Source: J054 sp963850255
Lineage (GTDB): Bacteria; Pseudomonadota; Gammaproteobacteria; Steroidobacterales; GCA-2729495
Direction: 5' to 3'
Assembly: GCA_963850255.1 (NCBI GenBank)
Contig: CAWKLL010000045.1
Location: 38,538 to 102,537, forward strand
DNA length: 64,000 nt
A program made the position numbers and the translations under genes. The notes under the pieces were generated by a model. The model saw only the letters and a program-made list of their open reading frames with translations, made no database searches and was not told the DNA's origin. This document shows, one piece after another, positions 54,813-63,510 of this stretch. How positions within the stretch are numbered: the stretch's first letter is position 1; each line of letters begins with the position of its first letter.

Positions 54813-55339
54813 GCGCCGAAGCTGCGCAGCACATCCTGGCCGTCCCAGCCTTCGTTGGCCTCTCGCAGGCCGGTCAGTGCGCCGCGGACAAATTCCGTGT
54901 ACTCAACCACTTCCAGGAAGCAGCCAAGCGTATCGCGGGTATCGAGAAAGGCCAGACGCGTATCCGCGCCGAAGCCGGCTTCAAATACAGTCGGCGCACC
55001 GTCGGCATTCCACTGATCCAGTGCAGCAGGAAAGTCTTCGGCCAGCGTTGCGACATGATGCAGGCCATAGCCTTTTTCGACACGCCAGTTCTGAAAGACT
55101 GAAGGTCGTTCGTCGTGTTGCTGCATGATCTCGATGCACAGGCCGTCGGAAAAACCCAGGGCAATGCTCAGGTCGATGGGAGCCGGTTTGCCGTGGTAGT
55201 GCGGATCGACAAACTCGAAATGCGGGAAAACCGTGAAGGGACCGGCACCGGTAAGTTTTGCCCAGTGCTGTGCGGCCTGCTCCAGGTCAGGCACCAGGTA
55301 AGCGATTTGGTAGACGCTGCCGGGAAGTTGGGTCAGCAT
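54809..55339 (-). CDS. glyoxalase/VOC-superfamily protein
   Basis: 176 residues, GGGGAG before ATG. First gene of the operon with subunit 3 and the GMC oxidoreductase. VYQIAYLVPDLEQAAQHWAKL, GPFTVFPHFEF and LCIEIMQQHDERPSVFQ form the first betaalphabetabetabeta unit, and YGLHHVATLAEDFPAALDQW the second; His and Glu positions fit a divalent metal site. These proteins include glyoxalases, epimerases and dioxygenases. The reaction is not deducible. Confidence 0.82.
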   Translation of the reverse strand: MLTQLPGSVYQIAYLVPDLEQAAQHWAKLTGAGPFTVFPHFEFVDPHYHGKPAPIDLSIALGFSDGLCIEIMQQHDERPSVFQNWRVEKGYGLHHVATLAEDFPAALDQWNADGAPTVFEAGFGADTRLAFLDTRDTLGCFLEVVEYTEFVRGALTGLREANEGWDGQDVLRSFGA

Positions 55340-55472
55340 GGGTGATCTCCCCTGTTAATCTAAATCTCATTTTATTTACCACAGTTTAGCAGCTAGGCTG
55401 GGGTCAAGTTTCCGAGCTGAAAGATCGCCAGGACGGTCGTCGGATGCGATGCCATAGCAGTGGAGATAACAC

Positions 55473-56156
55473 ATGATTCACGAGCACCAGGCGCCGACTT
55501 TTTTGTATCTGCAAATACCAGCGGAAGTGGATGCGCGCGGCTACTTCGCCCAATTGCCGGAACTTGTTTCGTCGGCCGGCGGCACACTGCGTGCCCTGGT
55601 CACCAGCGACAAGGTTGAATGCCTGGAGACAGGTTCGCCGCCCAGTTCCGTTGTAGTTGCAGAGTTTGATGACCCGGCGGGTGCCGATCAGTTGCTGGCA
55701 GATGCTCGCCATCAGCAGGCCGTTAAACCGCTGCTGGCTAATCCTGAAACGCTGGTACTAGTTACGCCAGGCCTGCCTTATCAGGGATGGCCGGAATTGC
55801 CGGACATTCCCACGGCGGCCTCGGTGCCTGCGCCCGTGGGCCGGGGTCCCAACGGCTACATGATTATTCAGGGCACGGTGCATGATGAGCCACGGATTGA
55901 TGCCTATCGCGATGTGATTTTGCCCATGCTGAAGGACCTTGGCGCCTATTACGTAGTGTTCGAGGCTGAAGGTAATCAGCGGGTGGTTCATGGGCCCTGG
56001 AATCACCAGATCATCGCGATTTCGCGCTGGCCTGATTATGCTGCCGGGCATGCCTTCTGGGACTCTGACCGCTACCAGAACACCGCCATTCCTATTCGCA
56101 CGGGTGCGGGAGACTTCTGGGTACACTTTCTTATCGGTAGTGCGCGGAAGGATTGA
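55473..56156 (+). CDS. duplicated DUF1330-like (dimeric alpha/beta barrel) protein
   Basis: 227 residues; GGAG upstream. Two ferredoxin-like halves: residues 8-105 (FLYLQIPAEVDARGYFAQLPEL, VVVAEFDDPAGADQLLAD) and 125-220 (YMIIQGTVHDEPRIDAYRDVILPML, VIAISRWPDYAAGHAFWDSDRYQ with the DUF1330 W-x-S/D-x-x-Y pattern). A tandem form of a usually dimeric domain. Relatives serve as monooxygenase-like or binding proteins. The start of the acetoacetate decarboxylase-type gene follows within three bases. Confidence 0.75.
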   Translation: MIHEHQAPTFLYLQIPAEVDARGYFAQLPELVSSAGGTLRALVTSDKVECLETGSPPSSVVVAEFDDPAGADQLLADARHQQAVKPLLANPETLVLVTPGLPYQGWPELPDIPTAASVPAPVGRGPNGYMIIQGTVHDEPRIDAYRDVILPMLKDLGAYYVVFEAEGNQRVVHGPWNHQIIAISRWPDYAAGHAFWDSDRYQNTAIPIRTGAGDFWVHFLIGSARKD

Positions 56157-56158
56157 AT

Positions 56159-56998
56159 ATGGCGACGCGCAAGGCAGATTTGGCCGTTACTGGCTCTCGG
56201 CCGCTGAACCTGAAAGGCTATTCACTGCCACTCACGCCAGAAGGCAAAGCCGCGCTGGTTACGCCCGCACCGCATCATTATGGCGGCCAGTTCATATTCG
56301 TTGATTACCTGGCCGATCGTCAGCAGGTGGCGCGCTACTTGCCGACGCCGCTGGAAGCGGATCCGGAAGGGCGCGCTTTTGTGATCGTCAATGAGCTGTT
56401 CTGCGTGCCTGACGATAATCCCGAGCTCATCTATACCAACCCGGAACGGACCCAGTACACCGAGGGCGTGGTGGGTTTGCGCTGTTCCTATCGCGGCGAA
56501 CCGGGTACCTGGATGGTGGCGCTTTGGGTGTCGCGCGATTGGTCGATGAGTTTCGGGCAGTTTTTCGGCTGGCCGAAAAAGATTGCCGACATTAATTTGA
56601 CGCGTGTGCCGCCGCTGCATCCTACTTTGCAGCAACTGGGTGCCGGTTCGCGTGTCAGCGGCAGTGTGAGCCGCGACGGTCGGCGTCTGCTGAGCGTGTC
56701 CATGAGCCTGGATAAGCAGGAGCCGGACAGCGCCGCGCCGGCGTTTGGCTGGCTCTATTCCGTGCGCTACTTTCCGGAAATGGGCCCGACGGTGCCGGCT
56801 GTAAAACAATTGATCCGCAATCGGGTTCAGAACCCTCGGGCCATCAACGTTTTCTCCGGTGCAGCTGAGTTCAGCTTCGGTGAATCGGATAATGAAGAGC
56901 TCATGCCGCTGAGTCCGGTCGAGATTCTGCGGGGATACTTTTACAATCCCAGCTGGACTACCGGGGATACGGCCGAGCTCCTGATAACTTATGACTAA
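56159..56998 (+). CDS. acetoacetate decarboxylase-family protein (first copy)
   Basis: 279 residues. The fold is recognised from GQFIFVDYLADRQQVARYLPTPLEADP, FVIVNELFCVPDDNPEL, EGVVGLRCSYRGEPGTWMVALWV and the lysine motif FFGWPKKIADI (Lys140/141 at the Schiff-base position). In characterised members these lysines decarboxylate beta-keto acids or act in aldol/dehydration chemistry. It is directly behind the DUF1330-like gene, probably translationally coupled. Confidence 0.82.
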   Translation: MATRKADLAVTGSRPLNLKGYSLPLTPEGKAALVTPAPHHYGGQFIFVDYLADRQQVARYLPTPLEADPEGRAFVIVNELFCVPDDNPELIYTNPERTQYTEGVVGLRCSYRGEPGTWMVALWVSRDWSMSFGQFFGWPKKIADINLTRVPPLHPTLQQLGAGSRVSGSVSRDGRRLLSVSMSLDKQEPDSAAPAFGWLYSVRYFPEMGPTVPAVKQLIRNRVQNPRAINVFSGAAEFSFGESDNEELMPLSPVEILRGYFYNPSWTTGDTAELLITYD

Positions 56999-57072
56999 CA
57001 AATTGAGGCGTGGGCGCAGACGGCGCTCAGCCATCGCTGAGAATTAATCACGCAAAGTGAGTGGGGTGCAAA

Positions 57073-59182
57073 ATGAAGACTGGTAATCAACGACTGCGTG
57101 GTGTTGGCTGGCTTGTTAAGCCTGGGTTTGTTGCCCGGCCTGACGCAGGCCGCAGAGGCCTTAGAGGATATTGTGGTGACCTCCGGGCGCGTTGAAAGCA
57201 CCCTGCAGGATGAGCCGGTGGCAGTTAGTGCCTTCGATGAGAACGAAATCACTCGTCGCCAGACCTTCAACGTTGTCGACATAGTCAACAACGTGCCCAA
57301 CCTCGTCGGCAACAACAATATCGGCCAGGGCACGGCAACCACCGTGTTTCTGCGCGGTGTTGGCACCACGGAATCCATCGTGACCATCGATACGGCTATG
57401 GGTTTCTACGTCGATGATGTGTATATCGCCCGGCAGGGCGTGAATAACTTCAGCCTGTTTGACGTGGAACGCGTCGAGGTGCTGCGCGGTCCACAGGGTA
57501 CGCTGTACGGCCGCAACACCAGCGCTGGCGCGCTGAACGTCATTACCCGCAAGCCGCAGGAAAACTTTGAAGCCGGCGGCGAAGTTGCTGCTGGTGAGTT
57601 CGATCGCGTGAATGTGAAAGGTTTCGTAAATGTTCCGCTGGTCGAAGACAAGCTGCTGTTTCGTCTGAACGCCGGAGTGCAACAGGGCGAGGGCTACACC
57701 AATAATGATGTCCTGGGTAAGGACGTGAACGATCGGGACTTCTGGGGTTTGCGTGGCAGCCTGCTCTGGCAGGCCGCGGATAACGTTGATTTGACGCTGA
57801 CCGCTGACATCAGCCGCAGCGATGAGCAAGGTCTATACGGCATCAATCTGCTGCGCGATCCGTCACCGGGTCTGTTCGATTCCATCAGCGGTACGGACAC
57901 CAGTAATAAGGGTGAAACCGAAGGTGTCGCCCTGACCGTCGACTGGGGTATTTCCGATGCGCTGAATATCCAGTCTATTACCTCTATTCGCAATACCTTC
58001 CAGCAGTGGAACCTCGATTTGTCGGACGCGCCGACGCCTGCAACCTTCATTCTCTATACGATCAACGATAGCGACCAGGTGACGCAGGAATTCAAATTCA
58101 CCGGCGACCTGGCCAACGACCGACTCCATTACGTTGGCGGGCTGTTTTATTTCAAGGAAGACAGTTTCTCGTTCATCGGCGACTACTTCGAAGGGTTTGG
58201 AGTCGCAAACAATCGTGAATACGACGTCGAGACAGAGAGTTATGCGGTCTACGCCAACCTGACCTTTGACCTGACCGATTCCCTGTCACTGATCGCCGGC
58301 GGGCGTTATACCGAGGACGACAAGTCTTTGAAGATGGATGCGCGGACCGGTGGCACGCCCGGATTTACCCTGAACGGCGCCCCCAATTATATAATTGATG
58401 ACAATCAGAAGTTTGATGAGTTCACGCCGCGGCTTGGTATCACGTATAGCTTTACGGATGACCTGCAGACCTATTTCACCTACCAGAAAGGCTTCAAGAG
58501 CGGCGGCTGGTCGGCGCGAACCAGTGTGGAGTCAGAGGTCCAGCGATTCAGCCCGGAGACCAACGATTCCTTTGCGGTGGGCATGAAATGGCTGACCTGG
58601 GACGGTCGCGCGCGAATCAATGTTGAAGGCTTCTTCTACGATTACCAGAACTTCTTCAACAGCGGCACGGGCGCCGGCGGCAACTTCCTGGTGGCCACCA
58701 ACGATGCCGAAATCAAGGGCATTGAGCTGGAAACCACGGTTCGTATCACCGATAACTTCGATGTATTTGGTTTTCTCGCGGTGCAGGACGGTGAGTACAA
58801 GAATGTTGATCCAAGTGCTGAGTTCGTCGGCAGTGAGCTGCAGCGATTGCCCGAGTTGAATTACAAAATCGGTGGCACCTACCGCTGGCCGCTGGCCTCC
58901 GGCGAGCTGATCGCCAATGCCAGCTACCAGTTCACCGAGAATCATTTCACCAACCTGCAGAACACCGAGGTTGCGCGGTCGGGTGACATCAATCTGCTCG
59001 ACGCCACCCTGGGTTGGGAGTCTGATGGCGGCCAGTGGTATTTCGGTATTTCCTGCCGCAACTGCACGGATGACGAATACATCTCGCAGAGCCTGGACTT
59101 CGCCGGCTTTGGTTTCATCACGGTTTATCCGGGTGAGCCACGCACCTGGCTGGTCACAGTGCGCGCGCGTACCGGCTCCTGA
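57073..59182 (+). CDS. TonB-dependent outer-membrane receptor (frameshift in signal peptide)
   Basis: About 702 residues after repair. From ATG 57073 the reading MKTGNQRLR provides the basic n-region; after one extra G near 57095 the frame continues VLAGLLSLGLLPGLTQAAE, the hydrophobic core. The plug follows (EDIVVTSGRVESTLQDEPVAVSAF, VDIVNNVPNLVGNN, VERVEVLRGPQGTLYGRNTSAGALNV) and then a 22-strand barrel, ending GFITVYPGEPRTWLVTVRART. The type is common for vitamins, glycans and aromatic or terpenoid substrates, not specifically siderophores. Confidence 0.9.
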
Positions 59183-59198
59183 TAGTCGGCGCGGGTTA

Positions 59199-59618
59199 GT
59201 GTCAAAGGCTTCCACTGAAGCTGCGCAGGTTGCCATGAGCTTCCTGCGCAGCTTCTGGGATGCTGATATTGATGGCGCGGTGAAATTCTGCGCACCGGAT
59301 GCGACATTTCAGTTCGCCCGTTCTTTGCCCTATGCGCGCGAGGTCGCTATCCGCGAAGCCTTGCAGTCGATACTCGACGATATGTTCGAGTCCTTCGATC
59401 CCGAGGGTTTTCGCATCGACCTGCGTACCGAGGTGAGCACAGGCGACGAAGTGATGGTTGAGTATTCGGCCCACGGGCGCACACGCACCGGCAAGGCCTA
59501 CGACAACGACTACGTCATGTGTATAACGGTACGCAATGGCCTGGTCACTTCGGTGCGCCCGCATACCGATACCCTGCACCTGACCCAATTGCTAATGGAA
59601 GAACCAAGGCAAGGATAG
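59199..59618 (+). CDS. SnoaL-like (NTF2-fold) protein
   Basis: 139 residues from GTG 59199 (ATG at 59235 is an alternative), 16 bases after the receptor stop. The fold pattern is AMSFLRSFWDADIDGAVKFCAPDATFQFA, then EVMVEYSAHGRTRTGKAYDND and VMCITVRNGLVTSVRPHTDTLHL. SnoaL-type proteins are cyclases, isomerases or dehydratases with an acid-base dyad in the cone. Here it is part of the run receptor - SnoaL - cysteine hydrolase - decarboxylase. Confidence 0.82.
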   Translation: MSKASTEAAQVAMSFLRSFWDADIDGAVKFCAPDATFQFARSLPYAREVAIREALQSILDDMFESFDPEGFRIDLRTEVSTGDEVMVEYSAHGRTRTGKAYDNDYVMCITVRNGLVTSVRPHTDTLHLTQLLMEEPRQG

Positions 59619-59624
59619 ATTTTT

Positions 59625-60230
59625 ATGGAATTACGACGCGAGGCCACAGCCTTAGTGGTGGTGGATATGCAAAACGGTTTTTGCAGCGAAAAGGGCTCGG
59701 TGAACCAGATCGGTTTGCCCGCTTCCTGCCTGCAGCCGGCCATCGAGCCCTGCGTCAAGCTGGTCGCCGCGGCGCGCGCCGCCAAGATCCCGGTCATTTT
59801 CACACGTTACGTCTACCGACCTGACTACACGGACGGTGGTGTGATGGTGCACGAACTGATTCCGGATCTGGCCAAGGGCAAGTGCCTGCGCAAGGGTACC
59901 TGGGATGCCGAGGTCATTGATGAGCTGACCCCGCATGAAACTGACTATGTGATTGATAAGAATCGGCCCAGTTCTTTTTACGCGACCGGCCTGGAGCCGG
60001 TGCTCAAGGGTCTCGCCATAGAAGACCTGGTGGTCTGCGGGGTCACCACTAACTGCTGCGTGGAAACCACGGTGCGCGATGCCAGCCAGCGCGATTTTCA
60101 CACCTTCGTGGTGGCCGATGCAGTGGCTGAATACGAACAGGACCGCAACGATATCGCGCTTAAATCCATGGGCATGCTGTTTGCCAAGGTCGTTAATACC
60201 AGTGATGTGGCCAAGGCCTGGCAAGCCTGA
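59625..60230 (+). CDS. isochorismatase-family cysteine hydrolase
   Basis: 201 residues. The catalytic triad is visible: Asp in ALVVVDMQNGFCSEKGS, Lys in LAKGKCLRKGTWDAEV and the nucleophile Cys in VCGVTTNCCVETTVRDA. TTNCCVETT with a cis-peptide before it is typical of N-carbamoyl amide hydrolases and pyrazinamidase/nicotinamidase relatives. It could cleave an amide or carbamoyl group. Its stop overlaps the next start by one base (TGATG). Confidence 0.88.
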   Translation: MELRREATALVVVDMQNGFCSEKGSVNQIGLPASCLQPAIEPCVKLVAAARAAKIPVIFTRYVYRPDYTDGGVMVHELIPDLAKGKCLRKGTWDAEVIDELTPHETDYVIDKNRPSSFYATGLEPVLKGLAIEDLVVCGVTTNCCVETTVRDASQRDFHTFVVADAVAEYEQDRNDIALKSMGMLFAKVVNTSDVAKAWQA

Positions 60231-60955
60231 TGAACGATGAACGCGCCACGGTGATGCCGGTCTGGAGTCCGCCCTTTGGCACGCCGCCGTTCCCGATGTT
60301 ATCGGCGGAACTGCTAATGGTGCAGTTCGAAGCCGATCGCGCCGAGATAGAGCGGATTACGCCGGCGCCGCTGCAGCCCGCCGAACACAACCGTCTCACC
60401 GCTTTCGTGGGTGAATGCTCGCAGCTGTCGCACTCGCTGCGCTATCACGAAGTCGCAATCCTGCAGGAAGTCAGCCACGAGGGCCGCCCGGCTATCACCA
60501 TTCCGTATATCTGGACGTCCACTGACACGGCGCTGGTGGCGGGCCGCGATCTGTATGGCATGCCGAAGCTGCTGTGCGATGACGATCAGTTGCACAAGCA
60601 CGCCAACGAAGTCGTGGGACGCCTGCACCGCGGCGGAACGGCCATGATGGAGTTGAGCATGGTCATCGACGGCGAAGCCGATCCGGCGACTATTCCAATC
60701 CTGCCGAGCTTTGCGATGGTTCGGCACATTCCGAGCCCCGATCCCGACTATCCGGCTTTGCGCCAATTGATCTGGCTGGAGCTGCAGGAGTTTGCCCTGC
60801 ACCAGGCCTGGGCAGGTCGCGGTCATGTACGGATGCTGAATCCGCTCAGTTCAGGGCTGGGCCGCCTGGCGCCTGGCAAAATCACCGGCGCCTGGTACGG
60901 CACATTTTCCTGGCAATTACCCTTTGCCAAGATCCTCTGGGAGGATCGCGTCTGA
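60230..60955 (+). CDS. acetoacetate decarboxylase-family protein (second copy)
   Basis: 241 residues. Motifs: LLMVQFEADRAEIERITPAPLQP, FVGECSQLSHSLRYHEVAIL, ITIPYIWTSTDTALVAGRDLYGMPKLL with Lys113 in the catalytic position, and the C-terminal VRMLNPLSSGLGRLAPGKI. The second lysine of the classical K-K pair is replaced by Leu (MPKLL). It is distantly related to the protein at 56159-56998, so the island contains two different members of this family. Translation is coupled to the hydrolase. Confidence 0.82.
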   Translation: MNDERATVMPVWSPPFGTPPFPMLSAELLMVQFEADRAEIERITPAPLQPAEHNRLTAFVGECSQLSHSLRYHEVAILQEVSHEGRPAITIPYIWTSTDTALVAGRDLYGMPKLLCDDDQLHKHANEVVGRLHRGGTAMMELSMVIDGEADPATIPILPSFAMVRHIPSPDPDYPALRQLIWLELQEFALHQAWAGRGHVRMLNPLSSGLGRLAPGKITGAWYGTFSWQLPFAKILWEDRV

Positions 60956-61007
60956 GGCTTTTTTCAGTACGCCTTGAAGCCGGCGCTGTCGGGCCTATAT
61001 CTAAAAG

Positions 61008-61961
61008 ATGGAATTTCGCGATTATTACGAGATCATGGGCGTCGCGCGCGACGCGACCCAGGATGAGATCAAGCGCGCCTATCGCAAGCTGGCCCGCAAG
61101 TATCACCCGGATGTGAGCAAGGCGTCCGATGCCGAGGCCAAATTCAAGGAAGTCGGCGAGGCCTACGAGGTCCTGAAAGATCCCGAGAAACGTGCTGCCT
61201 ACGATCAGCTTGGCAAGGATTGGCAGCAGGGTCAGGAATTTCGGCCGCCGCCTGACTGGGATGCCGGCTTCGAATTTCGTGGCGCCGGTCCCGGCGCTGG
61301 TGGAGCCGACTTCAGCGAGTTTTTCGAGAGTTTGTTCGGTCGTGGTGCCGGTGGCGGCTTTGCTCGCGATGCATCCGGCCAGCGCGGCTTTAGCGCGCGC
61401 GGCGAGGATCATCACGCGCGGGTGCAGATCGATATCCGCGACAGTTATACCGGCGCTACCCGGCCCATCACCCTGCAGGTTCCGGAACTGACCGCCGATG
61501 GTCATGTCCGAACGCGGCCTAAAACCCTCAAGGTCAAGGTACCCAGGGGCATCCGCGCCGGTCAGCAAATTCGCCTGAGCGGGCAGGGCGGACCTGCCAT
61601 GGGTGGCGCACCGGCCGGGGACTTATACCTCGAAGTGGAGTTTCGTCCCGATCCGCTCTACCGCGCCGATGCTGCGGATATCTACCTGGAGGTACCGGTC
61701 GCACCCTGGGAAGCGGCGCTGGGCGCGACGGTGCAAGTGCCGACGCCTGCCGGCAAGGTTGATCTGAAAGTACCTGCCGGTTCTGCCAGCGGCAGCAAGC
61801 TGCGACTCAAGGGTCGTGGTTTACCGGGCAAAACTGCCGGCGATTTGTACGTGGTGTTGAGGATCGCCTTGCCCAAGGCTGATACGGCAGAGGCGAAAGC
61901 CTTGTATGAACGGATGCGCGATGAACTGGGTTTCGAGCCCCGTGCGAGCCTGGGAGACTGA
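61008..61961 (+). CDS. cbpA: curved DNA-binding co-chaperone CbpA (DnaJ class)
   Basis: 317 residues. J domain residues 5-70 with YYEIMGVARDATQDEIKRAYRKLA and the HPD motif in KYHPDVSK; a Gly/Phe-rich region (90-130); then the DnaJ C-terminal substrate-binding domains (PRGIRAGQQIRLSGQGGP, GDLYLEVEFRPDPLYR, KLRLKGRGLPGKTAGDLYVVL) without zinc finger, as in CbpA. Stimulates DnaK and binds curved DNA in stationary phase. Followed by its modulator gene four bases later. Confidence 0.95.
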   Translation: MEFRDYYEIMGVARDATQDEIKRAYRKLARKYHPDVSKASDAEAKFKEVGEAYEVLKDPEKRAAYDQLGKDWQQGQEFRPPPDWDAGFEFRGAGPGAGGADFSEFFESLFGRGAGGGFARDASGQRGFSARGEDHHARVQIDIRDSYTGATRPITLQVPELTADGHVRTRPKTLKVKVPRGIRAGQQIRLSGQGGPAMGGAPAGDLYLEVEFRPDPLYRADAADIYLEVPVAPWEAALGATVQVPTPAGKVDLKVPAGSASGSKLRLKGRGLPGKTAGDLYVVLRIALPKADTAEAKALYERMRDELGFEPRASLGD

Positions 61962-61965
61962 TGCC

Positions 61966-62268
61966 ATGAGTGATAGTGACATCGATACTCTGGCCGGCGT
62001 GTTGCTCGATGAGGACGCGGTCGTTTCCCTCACGGAAATCTGCACTGCCTGCGGTGTCACCACCGAGCGCGTGACCGAGATGGTGGAGTACGGCATCCTG
62101 GAGCCCGCTAACGAAGCAGCGGGGCAATGGGAATTCACGGCCATCAGCCTGCAGCGCGTGACCACCGTGGTGCGGCTGCAGCGCGATCTCGGCGTCAATC
62201 TGGCTGGCGCCGCTCTTGCCCTGGATCTGCTGGACGAACTCCGCGAGCTGCGGGCCCGTTCTGAATAG
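61966..62268 (+). CDS. cbpM: chaperone modulator CbpM
   Basis: 100 residues from the ATG at MSDSDIDTLAG. The MerR-like winged-helix pattern (VVSLTEICTACGVTTERVTEMVEYGILEP, then WEFTAISLQRVTTVVRLQRDLGVNLAGAALALDLLDEL) is that of CbpM, which binds the J domain of CbpA and blocks its interaction with DnaK. Operon spacing to cbpA supports the call. Confidence 0.88.
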   Translation: MSDSDIDTLAGVLLDEDAVVSLTEICTACGVTTERVTEMVEYGILEPANEAAGQWEFTAISLQRVTTVVRLQRDLGVNLAGAALALDLLDELRELRARSE

Positions 62269-62414
62269 TCGCCCGGGCAGTTACGCCGAGACAACGGCCG
62301 GATTACCTGGTATCAGATTTGGGACTGCTGCAAGCGGTTTTCAGATCCAACCAATAGCGGCTTCGACACAGGGTAGCGAGCACCCCCTATCAGCCGCCGC
62401 CCGCCGCAAGATCT

Positions 62415-63020
62415 TCAGGGCGTCGCTGCACCGACATAGTGGTAAGCAATGAACTTCGGCCCTTTCAGATAGTCGCTGGTCAGCTGGGTAATTTCGAAAC
62501 CCGCGTTTTGGATCAGACGGTCAATAGGCCGGTCCGGGTTACAGCCCGCCAGTGTTCCGAGCAGCGGCGCTATCTTCTTGCCAGCGAACAACTTCAGCCT
62601 GCGGCGCCAGGCCATGTTCGATAAACAGGAACCGGCCATCAGGTTTTAGCACCCGCCGCATTTCCCGCAGCGCGCTTTCGATGTCGGGATCGAGCACAGT
62701 GTCCAGGTGCTGACGACGGTGTCGATACTGTTGCTTTCCAGCGGAATGTCTTCCGCGCCGGTCTCGATGAAGTCCACCGGGAAAGCAGCGTCCTGAGCCA
62801 GTTCGCGGGCGCGCTCAATCAGCTTGGTCGATGGCTCGAGCTCAAACAGGTGCTCGATGCCGGCATCGTAGTGGGGAATGTTCAGCCCGGAGCCGGAACC
62901 GATATCCAGCACACGGCCCCTGGCCTGCTGAGTTATACGCGGGCGATGCTCGAGCATCGTCGAGTTCTGCATGCCCCGGTCGATCATCACCGGCAGAATA
63001 TGTCGTGAATAGAAACCCAT
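62415..63020 (-). CDS. class I SAM-dependent methyltransferase (two frameshifts)
   Basis: About 202 residues after repair. Frame 1 (from 63020) gives QQARGRVLDIGSGSGLNIPHY (motif I), LFELEPSTKLIERARELA, ETGAEDIPLESNSIDTVVSTWTL and CSI. Near 62685 the frame shifts (ATCCCGAC, expected ATCCCCGAC) to DIESALREMRRVLKPDGRF, then LFIEHGLAPQAEVVRWQ. Near 62590 it shifts again at a contracted A-run to KIAPLLGTLAGCNPDRPI, then GFEITQLTSDYLKGPKFIAYHYVG. This order is the usual UbiE-like methyltransferase. Both breaks lie in homopolymers. Confidence 0.75.
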
Positions 63021-63510
63021 CTAAACGCGCCTGGCCGTATTGCGGGTGTCACTCTTCATCAACAATAACCCGTCCTATTGAGCAGAGGAGAATGCCACTG
63101 ATCAACTTGTTGTCGCCGGGTCAGTGGCGAATCAGGTCAGCGCGGCCGGTCCAGCAACCGACTATCAGCTTCGGACTTCCGTCGCCCGCAGGCAGACGAT
63201 ACTGCTTTCAGTCTACCCGCATCCTCTTGGCAGTCCAGCCTCTGGCCTGGGAACAAACACCGTCCTTCACCCCGATCGATTCGGCGAGTTACGGCCCATA
63301 TCAGATCGGCGAAGTGCAGGCGCGCTCCTGGTGTGTCGTCACGGCGCCGTCGGGTATTCTCGTGCCGAATCGGGTTGGGGCGCGGTTTCCGTCTGGCAGG
63401 TCTGTCGGTCCCGTTCCGGTCGCGGGGTGCTATGCAGCGGCGGCAGGGGATTGTCAAAAAAGAAACATAGATGTATAGTTTTATCGTCGTGTCAGCCAGG
63501 AAGCGCGCTG
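63021..63510. other. 490-base region without a supported gene
   Basis: An open frame from ATG 63092 to the stop at 63478 exists (128 codons), but the AGAGGAG before it is only one base from the ATG, and the sequence (SARPVQQPTISFGLPS and so on) has no recognisable family or hydrophobic pattern. I therefore leave it uncalled. The right end carries the promoter of the next gene. Confidence 0.4.
63451..63479 (+). promoter_or_regulatory. sigma-70 promoter of the right-edge membrane gene
   Basis: TTGTCA (63451-63456), exactly 17 bases, TATAGT (63474-63479). A local AT-rich spot in GC-rich DNA, 32 bases before the GTG start. Start of transcription is expected near 63486. Confidence 0.7.

Noticed and set aside
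63092..63478. 128-codon open frame before the right-edge gene
   Set aside because: The purine-rich box is one base from the ATG, the protein has no recognisable pattern, and the strong promoter at 63451-63479 overlaps its end.
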